From assembly GCF_035083965.1 (NCBI RefSeq), contig NC_089736.1, forward strand, positions 11,742,207 through 11,806,206: a DNA stretch of 64,000 nt, in the 5' to 3' direction. Both the position numbers and the translations under genes were made by a program. The stretch is from Branchiostoma lanceolatum (taxonomy: Eukaryota > Chordata > Leptocardii > Amphioxiformes > Branchiostomatidae). Below are positions 13,001-26,300 of the stretch, in pieces. The notes below the pieces were generated by a model, which saw only the letters and a list, made by a program, of their open reading frames with translations, was not told the DNA's origin and ran no database searches. How positions within the stretch are numbered: position 1 is the stretch's first letter; each line of letters opens with the position of its first letter.

Positions 13001-16000
13001 GTTGCTTGAGTAACTGCCACCTTGCGTATTTGTACACACATTATACACTATTACAAATGTGAAATAATTTAGGTCTCGCTCCATTTCTGGTGCTGCTAAA
13101 ACCAAAGCTGCTGTCGCTGCAGAAAAGAAACATCTATTCCGCAAAGTTCAAGCTGCAAGTGCTCCCATTGCCAGGTCTTACCACATACGCTTTATGCATG
13201 CTGGTGTGTTACGCTGAAGGGCGGTTATACCGGCTACATAGATATAGATACAGATACATGATTCGCTATAGATGTTTCTGGTCCAGAGCACCTTCATTAT
13301 CCGCCTCCAGAACAGAGTTTGGCGGGCCATAACAACCCTGAGACTTCTCCATCTTATTAAGAAGATATGGGATTTCACGACTGAATGCGCAAGGCGAGTA
13401 GCGTTGCGTTATAGACTTTTTAGTTGTTTCAATGTTAAAAAATACATGAACGGAGCTTGGTTGCATACATGTATAAAGTTACAGAAGGCAGTTTCATTCA
13501 GATTGCGTTATAAAAAAACTGTCGCAACAAAAGCATTTCTACAAAAACATCACATCTCTATTTCAGGATATGCTTGAAAATGTTTAATTGAATGGTTATG
13601 AACAGGAGTACTTTGTGGAGCTAAAAGTGTACAATTTTACTGTTGAAGAGGCTGCCAGGACACGTGTTACCGCGTGCCACTTCAATTGAAGTGAACTTAA
13701 CCGCACATTGCAAGCTTCAAGTACACACGTGTCCTTAACGAGAACTTTCTTTTTTTTAACGAACTCGCTCAGTGCAAGGCCGTAGGGGGCCACTCATCGA
13801 AGAACTGAACTTAGTCTTACTGAAGCAGCATCTCTTCACCCTAGGCCAGAAACATCAATGCTCAAGACAAGCATGACTTCACTGACTCATTAGGAGAAGC
13901 AGGGGTTACGAAGGAAATTCCCTATCCCATTTAGACCGGAACGTTTTGAGCCACGCACACCGGGGCATGCCCCTACTCTTTTTCGAAAGATGTGGTGGGT
14001 CTTTTTTACGTGCTCAAGGTGTGGCTCTCCTCAAACACGGGGCCTCCATTTAACGTCCTATCCGAGGGACGTCCCGAGACAAAGCTAGGTACTCATTTAC
14101 ACCTGAGTGAAGTGAGGGATTTTGTGTTAAGTGCCTTTCCGAAGGGCACAACGTCGGGTGCATGTCCAGACATGTCTGGGGGCAAGCCGGAATTGAACTC
14201 GGGCCACGCTGTTTGACAGCCCTATGCTCTCACCATTACGCCACACCGACGCCATTCCGCTTTTATGCGGATTATGCTTGTACATGTGAGTATATGCCCA
14301 AAAGTGTACGGTAAATGGTCTTGAAAATGATCCGAGCACCTTACATACATTTAGCTACAACAGTCTTCGAAATGGTCCGGATACCTTATGTAAATTCGCT
14401 ACTACAGTCTTCAGAAATGGTCCGGACACCTTATGTAAATTCGCTACTGCAGTCTTCAGAAATGGTCCGCACACCTTATGTAAATTCGCCACTGCAGTCT
14501 TCAGAAATGGTCCGCACACCTTATGTAAATTCGCTACTGCAGTCTTCAGAAATGGTGCGGACACATTATGTAAATTAACCACGGTAGCGAAACTGGATGA
14601 ATATCTATTTGACCTTTCAAACAGACCAAGAAATTACTAGTGATGGTACATTTTTTCGACATCTGCTAACAGCAAAGTGACACTAGCTACAGTGCTAACA
14701 TGAAAGACACAGATGTAAAGAGATGATTTTGTAATTATTTTTACAGCCCCAAAACGAATACCTTTGTGTAATGGGCAAAATGTCAGTAAACATGCTCACC
14801 TTTAAAGTACCGATCAAGGGAATGTGAACTAGGCTTCAGTGAGAGGCAAGAAATACACGAAGTAACAAGGTGAGAGAATAGCTCCTGCACTAATCACAAA
14901 TTAGCTTCAAAGACCTACGGGATCTGAGCTAATCAAAAGAGTGCCATTTGCCAACAGCGTTGTCTAAGGCATGGCGTCAACTGCGTATCTAATTCTTTCA
15001 TCACAACACACGCTTAAAGACATGGACCGTAAGGCTAGTAAATTCCATTAACCCGATTAGAGCCTACAGGAGTTCGCTACCCCCAGACCCCGGGAAAGAC
15101 CACCCAAGAGATGCATGGAAAGATCAGATCGTGAAGGACACTGGGTTAAACATTCGGGAAGCAGAGGCTAGGGCAAAGGACAGGACTTCTTGGAGGATCC
15201 ACATGGAAAGCAAGGGGCCAGTTTCTGGCCTGTGCACGTGAAGTATTAGAGTACCGATTGTTTTTACACGAACTAAAAGGTTGGCAGGTTGCTGAAATTC
15301 CCAATAGTTTCTCAAGTGATAGTTGAACTTTTAGAAAAAAAGTATGTTGCAACATAAGCAATGTAGTTCTGTTCAAGGTCTTAACTGATAATATTTATAC
15401 TTTAATCACAAAAGTTACTTATTAGGCAAACCGCGGAACATCAACTTTTTCCTGCCTGCAAAGAGCAAGTCAATCAATAATGAATGTAAAACTTGACAGT
15501 AGGTTATACACCATGTTCTGGGTTCACTGTCTCTTAATGTAATAAGCCTTCGGGCATGACTTCACATTAAAGATAATTATTGTTGTGATAAATGAAGACG
15601 TCAACTGCATCTAGGCAGTCCACAGAACAGTGACATCGTTAATGTAGCATGTTCGTGACTGTCATTTAAAATTAAACGCTCTTAAAATGCGTGCAAATTT
15701 ACACACTAGAACTAGAAGCCTCAAACAGAGCTTCCAAAAGCAATAAGTCGACGGATTCCTTAAACTTATGTACGAATGGATGGATGGATAAGTTGGTTGA
15801 TAGATGGATGGATGGACCGATGGATTGATTGATAATGGATGAAAGAAAGCATTTATGCCATGATGATTCGATTAATGCCTATGCACATACATGTAGCTAC
15901 GCATAAAAAATGCAAATATCTTCATCCATTTTGAACATGTATCTCCTCATTTATACTGATTATTCAATCTAGAATAATGTTCTGATGACTTTAAGACGTT

Positions 16001-19000
16001 ATGTGGTGCATACATAATGTTATTATTAAGTGCCTAATTCAATCTAATTTTGCCCGATGGTAATAGTTCATGAAACGGTGCTCATTGTGGCATCCTTCAT
16101 GTCATCTAGATAAGACATTTGGAAGGTCTTCATTAACCCAGGGTCTTTGAATGAAAGCTCATCTGTGTTGGTAGAGTATGTATTGTGAGGTTTTGAGTTT
16201 TGATCCAACACAAAATAAATTCATGGTGAGTTCCCTTCTTTTTGTTGGATCTTAGCTGAAAACTTCCATCCAGGGTCTTCATAATGGCCTCATGTGTCTA
16301 CTTTGTAATGAATTATTCAACCATTATTCTTTATGTTATTCTACGCGCATGTCATGCGTATACATATAAGCATCCATAGGATTTTAAAATGTATACGGAG
16401 ATTTCAGCTTTACATTGCTTGGTTTAATCGGAAATGCTGATCAGAACCCCATGAAATAGTAGGAAATGTCACTACCATAAAGATTTCAGCATTTTTTTTT
16501 CTCCATATTTTGGGCCCTAATATTGCTTTGGCTGCCTTTAAATATACACAATGGTTTAAATCGTTATCATTATGTTCTGTCACATTTTCAAACGTTTTAC
16601 ACATGTCTCAAGTCACGGAAACGCTTTCTAATATACATCCTTTTAATTAACAACGTGCTTTGGGCTGGCAGCATGTCCCTAGATGTTTGCGTCAACTTAA
16701 GTGCACTTAGAATAACATATGTACGTAATTGCAGAAAGAGCGCTAAACGCTACTCCTCTGCCATTTTCACCATCTGCAACACAACCAGGGACACTCATTC
16801 AATCTCGAATCCACGGACATCCTAAATCGTGAATCCCGCTGGTTTCGAACGGGGAGTTAGAGAAGCAACGCTTTAAAATCAGACACTTGGGATAATGCAC
16901 TGCCCAACACCCCCCACCCCCGGACGAACCACATTTAGTTACTATAATAAAACAACAGAAGCTAATTGAACTATTAGCATACAACCTCGCCTTGAATTAA
17001 CTTCCTTTGAAAACTACGTAAAGACATATTTATTCAGAGTTTTGGTATAAATCTTGTTTTCCAGTCCTATCGTTAGTCACTGACGAAAGACAGCGGATGC
17101 TGTCGACGTCAGAAATGTCTGTTTCAAAATTTTATCCAGTTGCTTGAGTAACTATTTTTGGCGTATCTTACTACCTGGATGTCTAACCTTCATCAACGTA
17201 CGTATGGAATGTTTTGGCACGAGAAGCAAGTTGAACTATGGTATGAGTACCCTGAACACAGGGAGATTATTTCAACTAATTTTTTGTTACATAAAAGGTT
17301 AACACCAAGTCAAAAATATACTTCTGAGCTTGCACTTTGGAAGTAGAAATATTCAAAATAAAAATGCATTACATGTAGTGAACTTGAGTGCTAATGGAAA
17401 AACCAATAGCATGTCTCGTCATACTAACAAGTAAGAGTACTGTTACACAAGTTGCAATGCAGACGGGGTCTTAGCATCTCTTGTTGTATTCTTTTCACAA
17501 AAAGTGGTTATAGATGTATTGCTAATGGGAACATCTGTTATAAAGCTCAACAAGAAGGCTCTACTCGGAATGAATTATTTGTCGGTAGATTAACTGTAGT
17601 CTGCTTCCTCTCTTACACATTTGCAACGCAGCCTTCATGCCTTGCTTTCAGCAGAGTGGCTATGCTTCTTTGATGTTGTGTAGTCATTCAGACACATCAA
17701 TGAAATGTGTGCAGTGCTCCCTTTGCCCTTACATACGTCAACGGCACGTCTGCAAATACTTGCAGAGAGTTGAGGGTCTCAAGTGGTTCCCACCACTACA
17801 GTAGAAGCTGTGGCAAAATGTGTTTTGGATGTGTGTCTGCGAATGGAATTAATGGCTTCACATTTTAAGATACAATTACGATACCAAAGAAAACTTTGCA
17901 ATTTGTAGTGGATTGCTACGTAGTAGTAGTTGCTTGATACAATGTGGGTGTTGTAAATGTGTTCAACCTGGCGGTGAAGTGCTTTGAGTCGCACGTGAGT
18001 AGAATGTATGTCCTCAAAAGTACATGTTCAGCTGAACTCCAAATGGGCCAAGCGCAACCAACGCACAGATATCTATAGAACAACCCACAGAGCGAACAAA
18101 CAATCTGCCATATAAAGTTAACTGTTCATAGCTTATCAAAACTACCACACGTCAAGCTTTGCTAAAGCCAAACAGTTGAAATGGATTTTCACAGTAGGCA
18201 TTGTGTGAATGACAGATTACTATTCACAAGCTAGTGCATCGAATCATTTTTAACGACTTTAACTTCTGAAAATCTACGAAGTACAACGACTCTCTCTCTT
18301 GCACCTAAAACAGGAAGTGACTGTATAAGGGAAACAATGAAGTATAGAGAACATACCAACAATCTTTGGATTTATTAGAACTTCAATTATGTATCTTGTA
18401 TCAAGTAAGTCATCTTGATTATACAATATATAGTCAAGTAAGTCATGTTGATTATACATTATATAGTCAAGTAATTCATCTTGATTATACATTATATAGT
18501 CAAGTAAGTCATGTTGATTATACATTATATAGTCAAGTAATTCATCTTGATTATACATTATATAGTCAAGTAAGTCATGTTGATTATACATTATATAGTC
18601 AAGTAATTCATCTTGATTATACATTTTATAGTCAAGTAAGTCATGTTGATTATACATTATATAGTCAAGTAATTCATCTTGATTATACATTATATAGTCA
18701 AGTAAGTCATGTTGATTATACATTATATAGTCAAGTAATTCATCTTGATTATACATTTTATAGTCAAGTAAGTCATGTTGATTATACATTATATAGTCAA
18801 GTAAGTCAACTTGATTATACATTATATAGTCAAGTAAGTCATGTTGATTATACATTATATAGTCAAGTAAGTCATCTTGATTATACATTATAAAGTCAAG
18901 TAAGTCATGTTGATTATACATTATGTAGTCAAGTAAGTCGTCTTGATTATACATTATATAGTCAAGTAAGTCATCTTGATTAAACATTATGTATTTTGTC

Positions 19001-20339
19001 TCAATGAAAAGCAGTCACCAGGTTGAATTGAGTTTTTCATAAACAAACAAACAAACAAACAAACAGGCAGCAAAACTATAAAACACACTTTCATCCTTTT
19101 CCTTGCAAGGCAATTAAGATGTTCTGGGAACTGTGAGTGGCAACATAAAGCAAAGTGAAGCCAGAGGTGAACGCCTAAGTACACGCATCCGTGATTTTAG
19201 AAAGCCGTGAAGGAAAGTGTTGCGGTAATATAGAGTGCTATGTATATTAGAGTGTATATCGTAGATGTTACATAAGGCTCCCATTCCACTAGATGCGTTA
19301 CCCTTGACTTCATAATTGGATGGAGAATCATGCAAATGTGAAAGTATGACTGAAAAAGATAACAAAACATACGAAGCGTTAAAATATGTTTTTCTATCTA
19401 TGAAATTCGTTGAGCGCTCTGTAATAAAGCAGCTATACAAGTAAAAGCATATGTACAACAACTGTCAAAAAGCAGCTATACGAATAAAAGCATATGTTGC
19501 CATATTGTTAATCCCTACATGGCTCCTGTCTTCTGAGTTCTAAGTTGATTTCCTGTTTGTATTTATATCTCCAGAGCTCTGATATAAGAACCATACCTAA
19601 TGCCCAGTAATACGGTCTTTACGTACTATGATGTCCCCCCAGAGCGTGCAGAAATGTGTAGATCTACGGATCTAGAAGACATCATCATTGGTCACGGAAG
19701 GTCTGCGTGTATAGATACCGCCCAGACCTGCTCCCTCAGTATTCTCTCCGCTTCACCACTTTCCAGTCCTTCTCTGCAGAGGTCCTAACTACTACCATGT
19801 CTATTACTGTAAATGGCCGTGGCGGCCTTCAAAAGCAGTCTTTACCGAGGTTTAAAGGCTATTTAGAAGTGAAAGCGAGGAAACTATCGGTTAAAGTATT
19901 ACGAGTGGTGCTGATTATCTGGGCGTCGTGGAGAGAGATGGCAACGCGTAGAGGGGATAACACGAGTACACCACATAGTTACGGTACGATAAACATCAAA
20001 GGCGAGCTAACGTACCCAAGAAAATTATCAACACAGAATATGAATAATCCCCTTTCGCTGTCCCTTCATGCATTCTGTTCATCAATGGATATCAGGTTTT
20101 TAAGTTTTCCAAAGTATTCATCAACCGTCTGTAGATAAAAGCCATAAGAACAGAGAAAAACAAGCGCTAGGTGATTTTCGTTGATAGATATTAGGAAGAA
20201 TAGCTCCTCTAGCATAGCACAAGGGTTTATCACATCAAATCTCAGCTTCTGAACACACCATAGTAACTTTATGATGTTTTCGAGAGAAAAGCTTGTAGTG
20301 CATCAGTAGGTACGAGCAACGATTTACTTCAGTCATCAT

Positions 20340-20372
<33 letters not shown>

Positions 20373-23300
20373 TTCTCTCCCCTTTCTTTCTCTTTCTCTT
20401 TGTATACGCATGAGTGTGTCTATGAATTGTAATAATGGTACATTGAATCTAAAATTTTAAATCATCATATTTTGCATGTTGGCGTGATGTTTTATAACGT
20501 ACATTTATCTAGCTGTCTGAGAGACCGATCATGACTTGTTAGTGTGACCATAGTTCAACTTAGTTTGTATTCTACGTAGCGCCCATAGTCACTATGAAAA
20601 CTCCAGCGAGGAGCACTTACAGACACACATCCAACCTCTCAACCTTACAACAAAGGCAAAAGGATATCCTTAAATGGCACGCATTGCAAATGCAAACTCC
20701 AATACTTATTGCCAATACTCCCCCTACCTTTGGCCTAAGACGACCAATCTCGTATTTGAGCCATTGGATTTTCAGAGTCATAACCCGAAAACATTGCAAA
20801 GGCGTTCTTCGTCAAATGCTTTTAACGTTCTGTTGAAGGAGTCGCATCAACCATGACTGTGGGGCAAACCACGAGATCATCATGTCAACACAGTCCACCG
20901 CTTAAGCCCCACATTACAATGAAAGGAGCTCGAGGAGTAAATTCAATCTGCTAACACACCACTGTTCGTATTCAACGCGACAAGCTGTATCTCTAAGTGA
21001 CTTATGGAGAATCTAAAAGCCAAATCCCTCTTGACCCAACAGTATGTAGTCTCCCTCGCCTTTTTTGCTGAAGGTGAATGGCACTTTGCTTCCGCCGAGT
21101 ACTACATTAGTGTCTACATGCATGTCAACGATGCCGTAGTAATGCCACTTTAGCTAGTGTTGACCTTTGGAGAGGGGTCAATGGACGCTAGCAGCGTGGG
21201 ATAATTGAGTCTAGTGTAGTTGTGCTTGTAATATTAGAAGTATATTTCGATCAATAGGACTGCAAACTTACTTCTTCAAGTTGGTAGTCAATAACATTGT
21301 CCTCAAATACCTTTCACACATGTGCCTATGGCATACCGAGAGGGCATTTCCGGCATTTCGCTTTATCAATGGATGCAATGTAAAGGATATCTGGATGCTT
21401 TTCTGACGATTAAAAATTTCAAAGGTCCAATATGGCTAAGTCAGTAGTACTGTTTTACATTGATTAGATTCTTGCAAATCGCTAACCTGTGACAAGGTAA
21501 TCCAGCATTCTTTCTGCAATTCCTCATGAAACATGTGTGCTACAAACTTCACAAGGAGATCCGAATTTTTTCTACTTCAATATCTTAGTGAGTTTTTGCA
21601 GAATATAAAAGCCATGTCAAGAGAGGGGTGAATGGGCGTCAGTAGTGGGGTGTAATTGATTCTGGTGCTTGTAATACTAGAAGTGGACTTCGAGCAAGAT
21701 GACCGCAATGTTAATTCTCCAAGTTGGTGGTCAATAACCTAATCCTCAAATCCGAGAGGGCATTTCCTGCACTTCGCTTCATCAAAGGATGCAATGTGAG
21801 GATATACGGATGCTTTTCTGGCATCCCAAATTGCAAGGGTTCAAATGGCTACGTCAGCAGTACTGAATTTCACATTGATAAGCTAATACATGTCAACGAT
21901 ACAGTAGTACCGCACGATGAGCTAGTGTTGGCCTACGTGTGGCATAACGGCAAGGTGTCTGGCCAGTGGTCCCCAGTACAAATCCCATGATGCCACTGAT
22001 GTTGAGCCTTTGGAAAAGGCATTTTACTCGACTTTCCTCAATTATAAAAGTTGATTGCAGTGCCACGTAGTCATTGTCTGTCCAAAGGCAAAATTAAAAT
22101 TAAAAAAAAAATTTGTATAACAAACTTCACAAGAAAGATCCGTGTGTTTTTCTACTGCAATACGTGGATGTGCAATATATGTGTACCGGAGATTTCGATA
22201 CATTTTGTACCTTACCATTCTCATATCAGTTGCTGCTACTGTAAGTTCCGGAGAAGAGAGTTCTTATGATTTGATGTGGTTCCGTGTATCATATTTCTAG
22301 CCATAGGAAGGCTTTATTCTACGTGCTCATTAAAAATCGCATGAATATGTTATTGTCGATGGACAGCTGCGCTTGACGCAGTACATCCGCATAGTAACAT
22401 GACATGTATTCTTACAAATTAGCTGTATGTGGATGTGTTGCAATGATTTTTTTCTGATATACTACTATTCCATGGGCTCATTATAAATGATATTGAGATA
22501 CACTATGGACACAGCTGCGCTTGACGTTGTATGCCTGAATACTAGCATAACACATATATATGAAAGAAACACTATAGATATATTCTTATACATCAGCATC
22601 ATTCTTATACACATTATTCTTACTCACATGTGGCTAAGTAACAGCCTATGGGTATTGTGAAGTATTGTAAGTGGCAATTACAATACTTTCCATTCGTAGA
22701 AAGTCTTCCCTAACTGCTGCTAACAATTTACAGCTTACAATATCAAATCCCCGGGACCTTGTTATCTCAGCGAAAGGGAGGTATTTCTGACGCACGAATC
22801 TGTAATGTCACGACGCCGTTTATGCATGCACAGTTTCGTGGAATGGAAAAGAGTTCCTTTCTCGGTATCAGTGGGATGATTTCGTTGAAAGCAGCCGAAA
22901 CTTTGGCTTTTGCTCCTAGTTATCGATGACGCTTATCGACAAGCCTTCGTAACCCCTGCTTCTCCTAAAGGGTTAGTGAAGTCATGCTTGTCTCAAGCAT
23001 TGATATTTCTGACCTAGGGTGAATAGGTGCTGCTACAGCAACAATTAGTTCAGCGTTTAGATGAGTGGCCCCCACCGCCTTGCATTGAGCAAGTTCGTTA
23101 AAAAAAGGCTACGTATTACTTTCCCATCTCTGTGTTACGCAATTTCCCCCGGGCTGTATTTGCGGACTTAGTCAGACATTTCATGGCCAGAATGCAAAAT
23201 GAGTTTTCGAATTAACAACGTTTCTGTTAAACATTCAAGCTATAGTCTTATCTTCGTGGCATATGATGTCATACAAAGGAAGTATGTGGTCAATATATGT

Positions 23301-26300
23301 AATAAAATAGCGTACTCTATGTTGCAATTCATTATGAGTCGACAGATAGAACATTCCTTGTGTGTGTGTGGATAGTGTAATCAGTTATTCTCCTGTTGTT
23401 ATCATCATAATCATTTTCAATGTTGTATGAGTAGCTTTGCTCATAAGATACAGATATTGTAAGACATGCTTTCCTAAATGTACGTTTTTAAAGAGAATAA
23501 CCGAAACACTTTATGTGTTTTTCAGCTGTACACAACCGTCCCGTTTTCTATATATCCAGTGTTAATTTTTTGCATATCTTATTTATTCAAATTTACCACA
23601 TTTGTGGAAGTATTGACATAATCTTTTATGTATTTCTAGGCCTAAGCTGTAACAGTACGTGGGACAGTATTTACTGCTGGCCAAGTATCCCTGCAGGACA
23701 CACCATCTTCTTACCATGTCCACAACACAAGGGGTTCGACAGCTCAAGTAAGTAAGGCCATTTTGATTTCGGAAATCGGATACTAATGTCGTAGAATGCC
23801 AAACTAAATTCCAAAGTCAAAGAAGAAGATATGAAAGAACACAAAAATGAAGAATCTATTATCCGGTATATAATACTCTATGTGTTAAGTTTTGTACATC
23901 CTTGCGGACCACGTAGATTTCATACTTTTTTTGGTCAAACTTTTCTCTTCATTTGCATACTCGCATCAGTTTTGGGGTCCCCAGACGATGTCATCCATAC
24001 ATAATCAAATCAACATGGCCTACGGAATATTTCCTAATGAGAAGTACTATGTGTATATACAATGTGCCAACATACATTACTGTCATATCAGGTTTCCATT
24101 ATTATCAGATTCGCAACTTTCCCATCTTGCATATCTCATTAACGCTGTACATATGATTGAATAGTTTAACTTTATATGAAAAATGTTTTATGTCAACAAG
24201 TTGATCTGATTTAATCTCCAAGCAGATCTACACGGTGCCAAAATCGTGTAAGCTAGCCAGAGAAGCTCCAGTCACGCACCGTAGGTGGGGAGGAGCCTCT
24301 CTGGGTAGCTTATACGATTTTGGCACCGTGTAGATCTGCTTGGAGATTAGATCTAATTGTGTGACAGTAGTTGTGCTTGGGTATAATTTGTGGTCATTTC
24401 TTCAATTCAGGGTTCCCTTGGAAATCAGTTACGTTGTTAACTGAAGGGACAACCCTAAAGATTAATAGATAAATGAAGGGTACTATTAAGCAGACACACA
24501 TGATGTACTATCTCGTTAGAGATTCTAGCGCATCGGACATGCGACGAAGACGGAGAATGGCACATGGGCAACTGGACAAACTACACGGCCTGTCTGCAGT
24601 ACCCGATCAAACCGGTAAGGCAACCTAGTAGTGGGGGGGGGGGTCTTATCCTGGGCAAGGCGGTTTAAAGAAGGCATTCTCCTTAAACCTCCTTGACCTC
24701 CTTGAGTACAGAGCGAAAAATCACATCTCACAAAATGTGAGCCGTACTGTAATCTTTGCATTAACTCTCCAAAGCGTTCACCAAGCTTGCAAGACCTTTA
24801 CAAACTAGGAACCATCCAATGCACCTACGTCAGTCACTCAAACAGTTAGATACAGCCATACTGGATAAACAAGCTCCCACTATCTCTCTTTTATAATTGA
24901 ATGTCAGTTCTGTATACTGTGGCGACGACAGTCTATGCGATAACATGTCTGGCTAGATTTGTTTATGAATCCTGACAGAAAATCGTCATTCATCAAGTGT
25001 GTAGTCTCTAGTATGAAATTGAACATTTATTGAATTATCGTTGTAGCAGAAGCAGTCATAAGCGTTAAATGAACATGCCTATCTTTAGAATGGACCAGGA
25101 AAGTACGTGGCTTGGCTTTCAAAGTTTCATTTTTCATAAACTGGCTTTGCCGCAGGATGCTGCGATTCTGCTGGCCGTGAGAGACATCTACGTCTATGAG
25201 ATAACATATCTGGCTAGATTTGTTTATGAATCCTGACATTAAATCGTCCCCTTCCAAGTGTGTAGTCTCTAGTATGAAATTGAACATTGAATAACCGCTG
25301 TAGCAAAAGTAATCATAAGCGTCAAATGAACATGCCTATCTTTAGAATGGACCAGGCAAGTACGTGGCTTGGCTTTCAAAGTTTCATTTTTCATAAACTG
25401 ACTTTGCTGCAAGATGCTGGTTCTACTGGTTGTGAGAGATATCTACGTCTATGAGATAAGTAGATGTGTTTATGAATCCTGACAAAGAATCGTCCTCGAT
25501 CAAGTGTGTAGTTTCTGGAGTAGACTCCAGTATTAAATTGAACATTAGATAACCGTTGTAGCAATCATAAGCGTTAAATGAACATGTCTATCTTTGGAGT
25601 GGGCCAGACATGTACGTGAGTTATAGTGTAGCCTGAGTGTCATCCTATTTGGTTCCAGGCTCTACCTTCACCTTGCTCAATGACACAGTATACCTAGATA
25701 CTAGCATAACATGTATAAAAGAAACCCTATAAAAGTCAGGCTACGTGACTTGGCTTTCAATATAATTAAAGTTTCATCTTTCGAAACTGACTTTCTCCTG
25801 GCTGTGACAAACTGGATTTCTGGAAATTTGTTTTGGTGAAGGTAGATCCTTGCTTTGTGAAGGTAGAGCCTGGAACTAAACAGGATGACACTAAAGCTAC
25901 GTGACTTGGTTGTCAAAAATAAAGTTTCATCTTTCGAAACTGACATTCTCCTGGCTTTGACAAACTGGATTTCTGGAAATTTGTTTGGTGAATGTAGAGC
26001 CTTGTTTAGTGAAGGTAGAGCCTGGAACTAAACAGGATGACAATCAGGCTACGTGACTTGGCTTTCAAAAATAAAATTTCATCTTTTGAAACTGACTTTC
26101 TCCTGGCTGTGACAAACTGGATTTTTGGAAATTTGTTTGGTGAAGGTAGAGCCTTGTTTAGTGAAGGTAGAGCCTGGAACTAAACAGGATGACAATCAGG
26201 CTACGTGACTTGGCTTTCAAAAATAAAGTTTCATATTTAGAAACTGACTTTCTCCTGGCTGTGACAAACTGGATTTCTGGAAATTTGTTTGGTGAAGGTA

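Larger units (their letters stand above)
10154..23639 (+). other. 13.5-kb first intron of the GPCR gene
   Basis: No exon of another gene was recognised on either strand. It holds minisatellites (10888-11098, 14329-14578, 18399-18985), SINE-like copies (13920-14255, 21938-22040), repeat D copies, a ~430-bp direct duplication (about 21180-21480 and 21630-21900), a piggyBac-like end near 16486-16541, a 12040-12190 stretch like a retroelement tail, a (CT)n run at 20340-20400 and an ATGG-type run at 15776-15842. Longer frames, such as 143 aa at 19707-20138, match nothing I know. Confidence 0.6.

Noticed and set aside
14355-14582. 75- and 87-aa frames of 15-residue repeats on both strands
   Set aside because: 45-bp minisatellite with a period divisible by three; no gene context.
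18274-18987. 237-aa minus-strand frame with YNQHDLLDYIM-type repeats
   Set aside because: Produced by the 33-bp minisatellite, whose period is a multiple of three. The opposite strand is equally open and no start or splice context supports a gene.
19707-20138. 143-aa + frame
   Set aside because: No recognisable domain, no clear splice structure, overlapping frames open; lies in the large GPCR intron.
21724-21990. 88-aa + frame that reads somewhat protein-like
   Set aside because: It spans a tandemly duplicated non-coding block (the sister copy at 21300-21480 has stops) and ends inside a SINE fragment.
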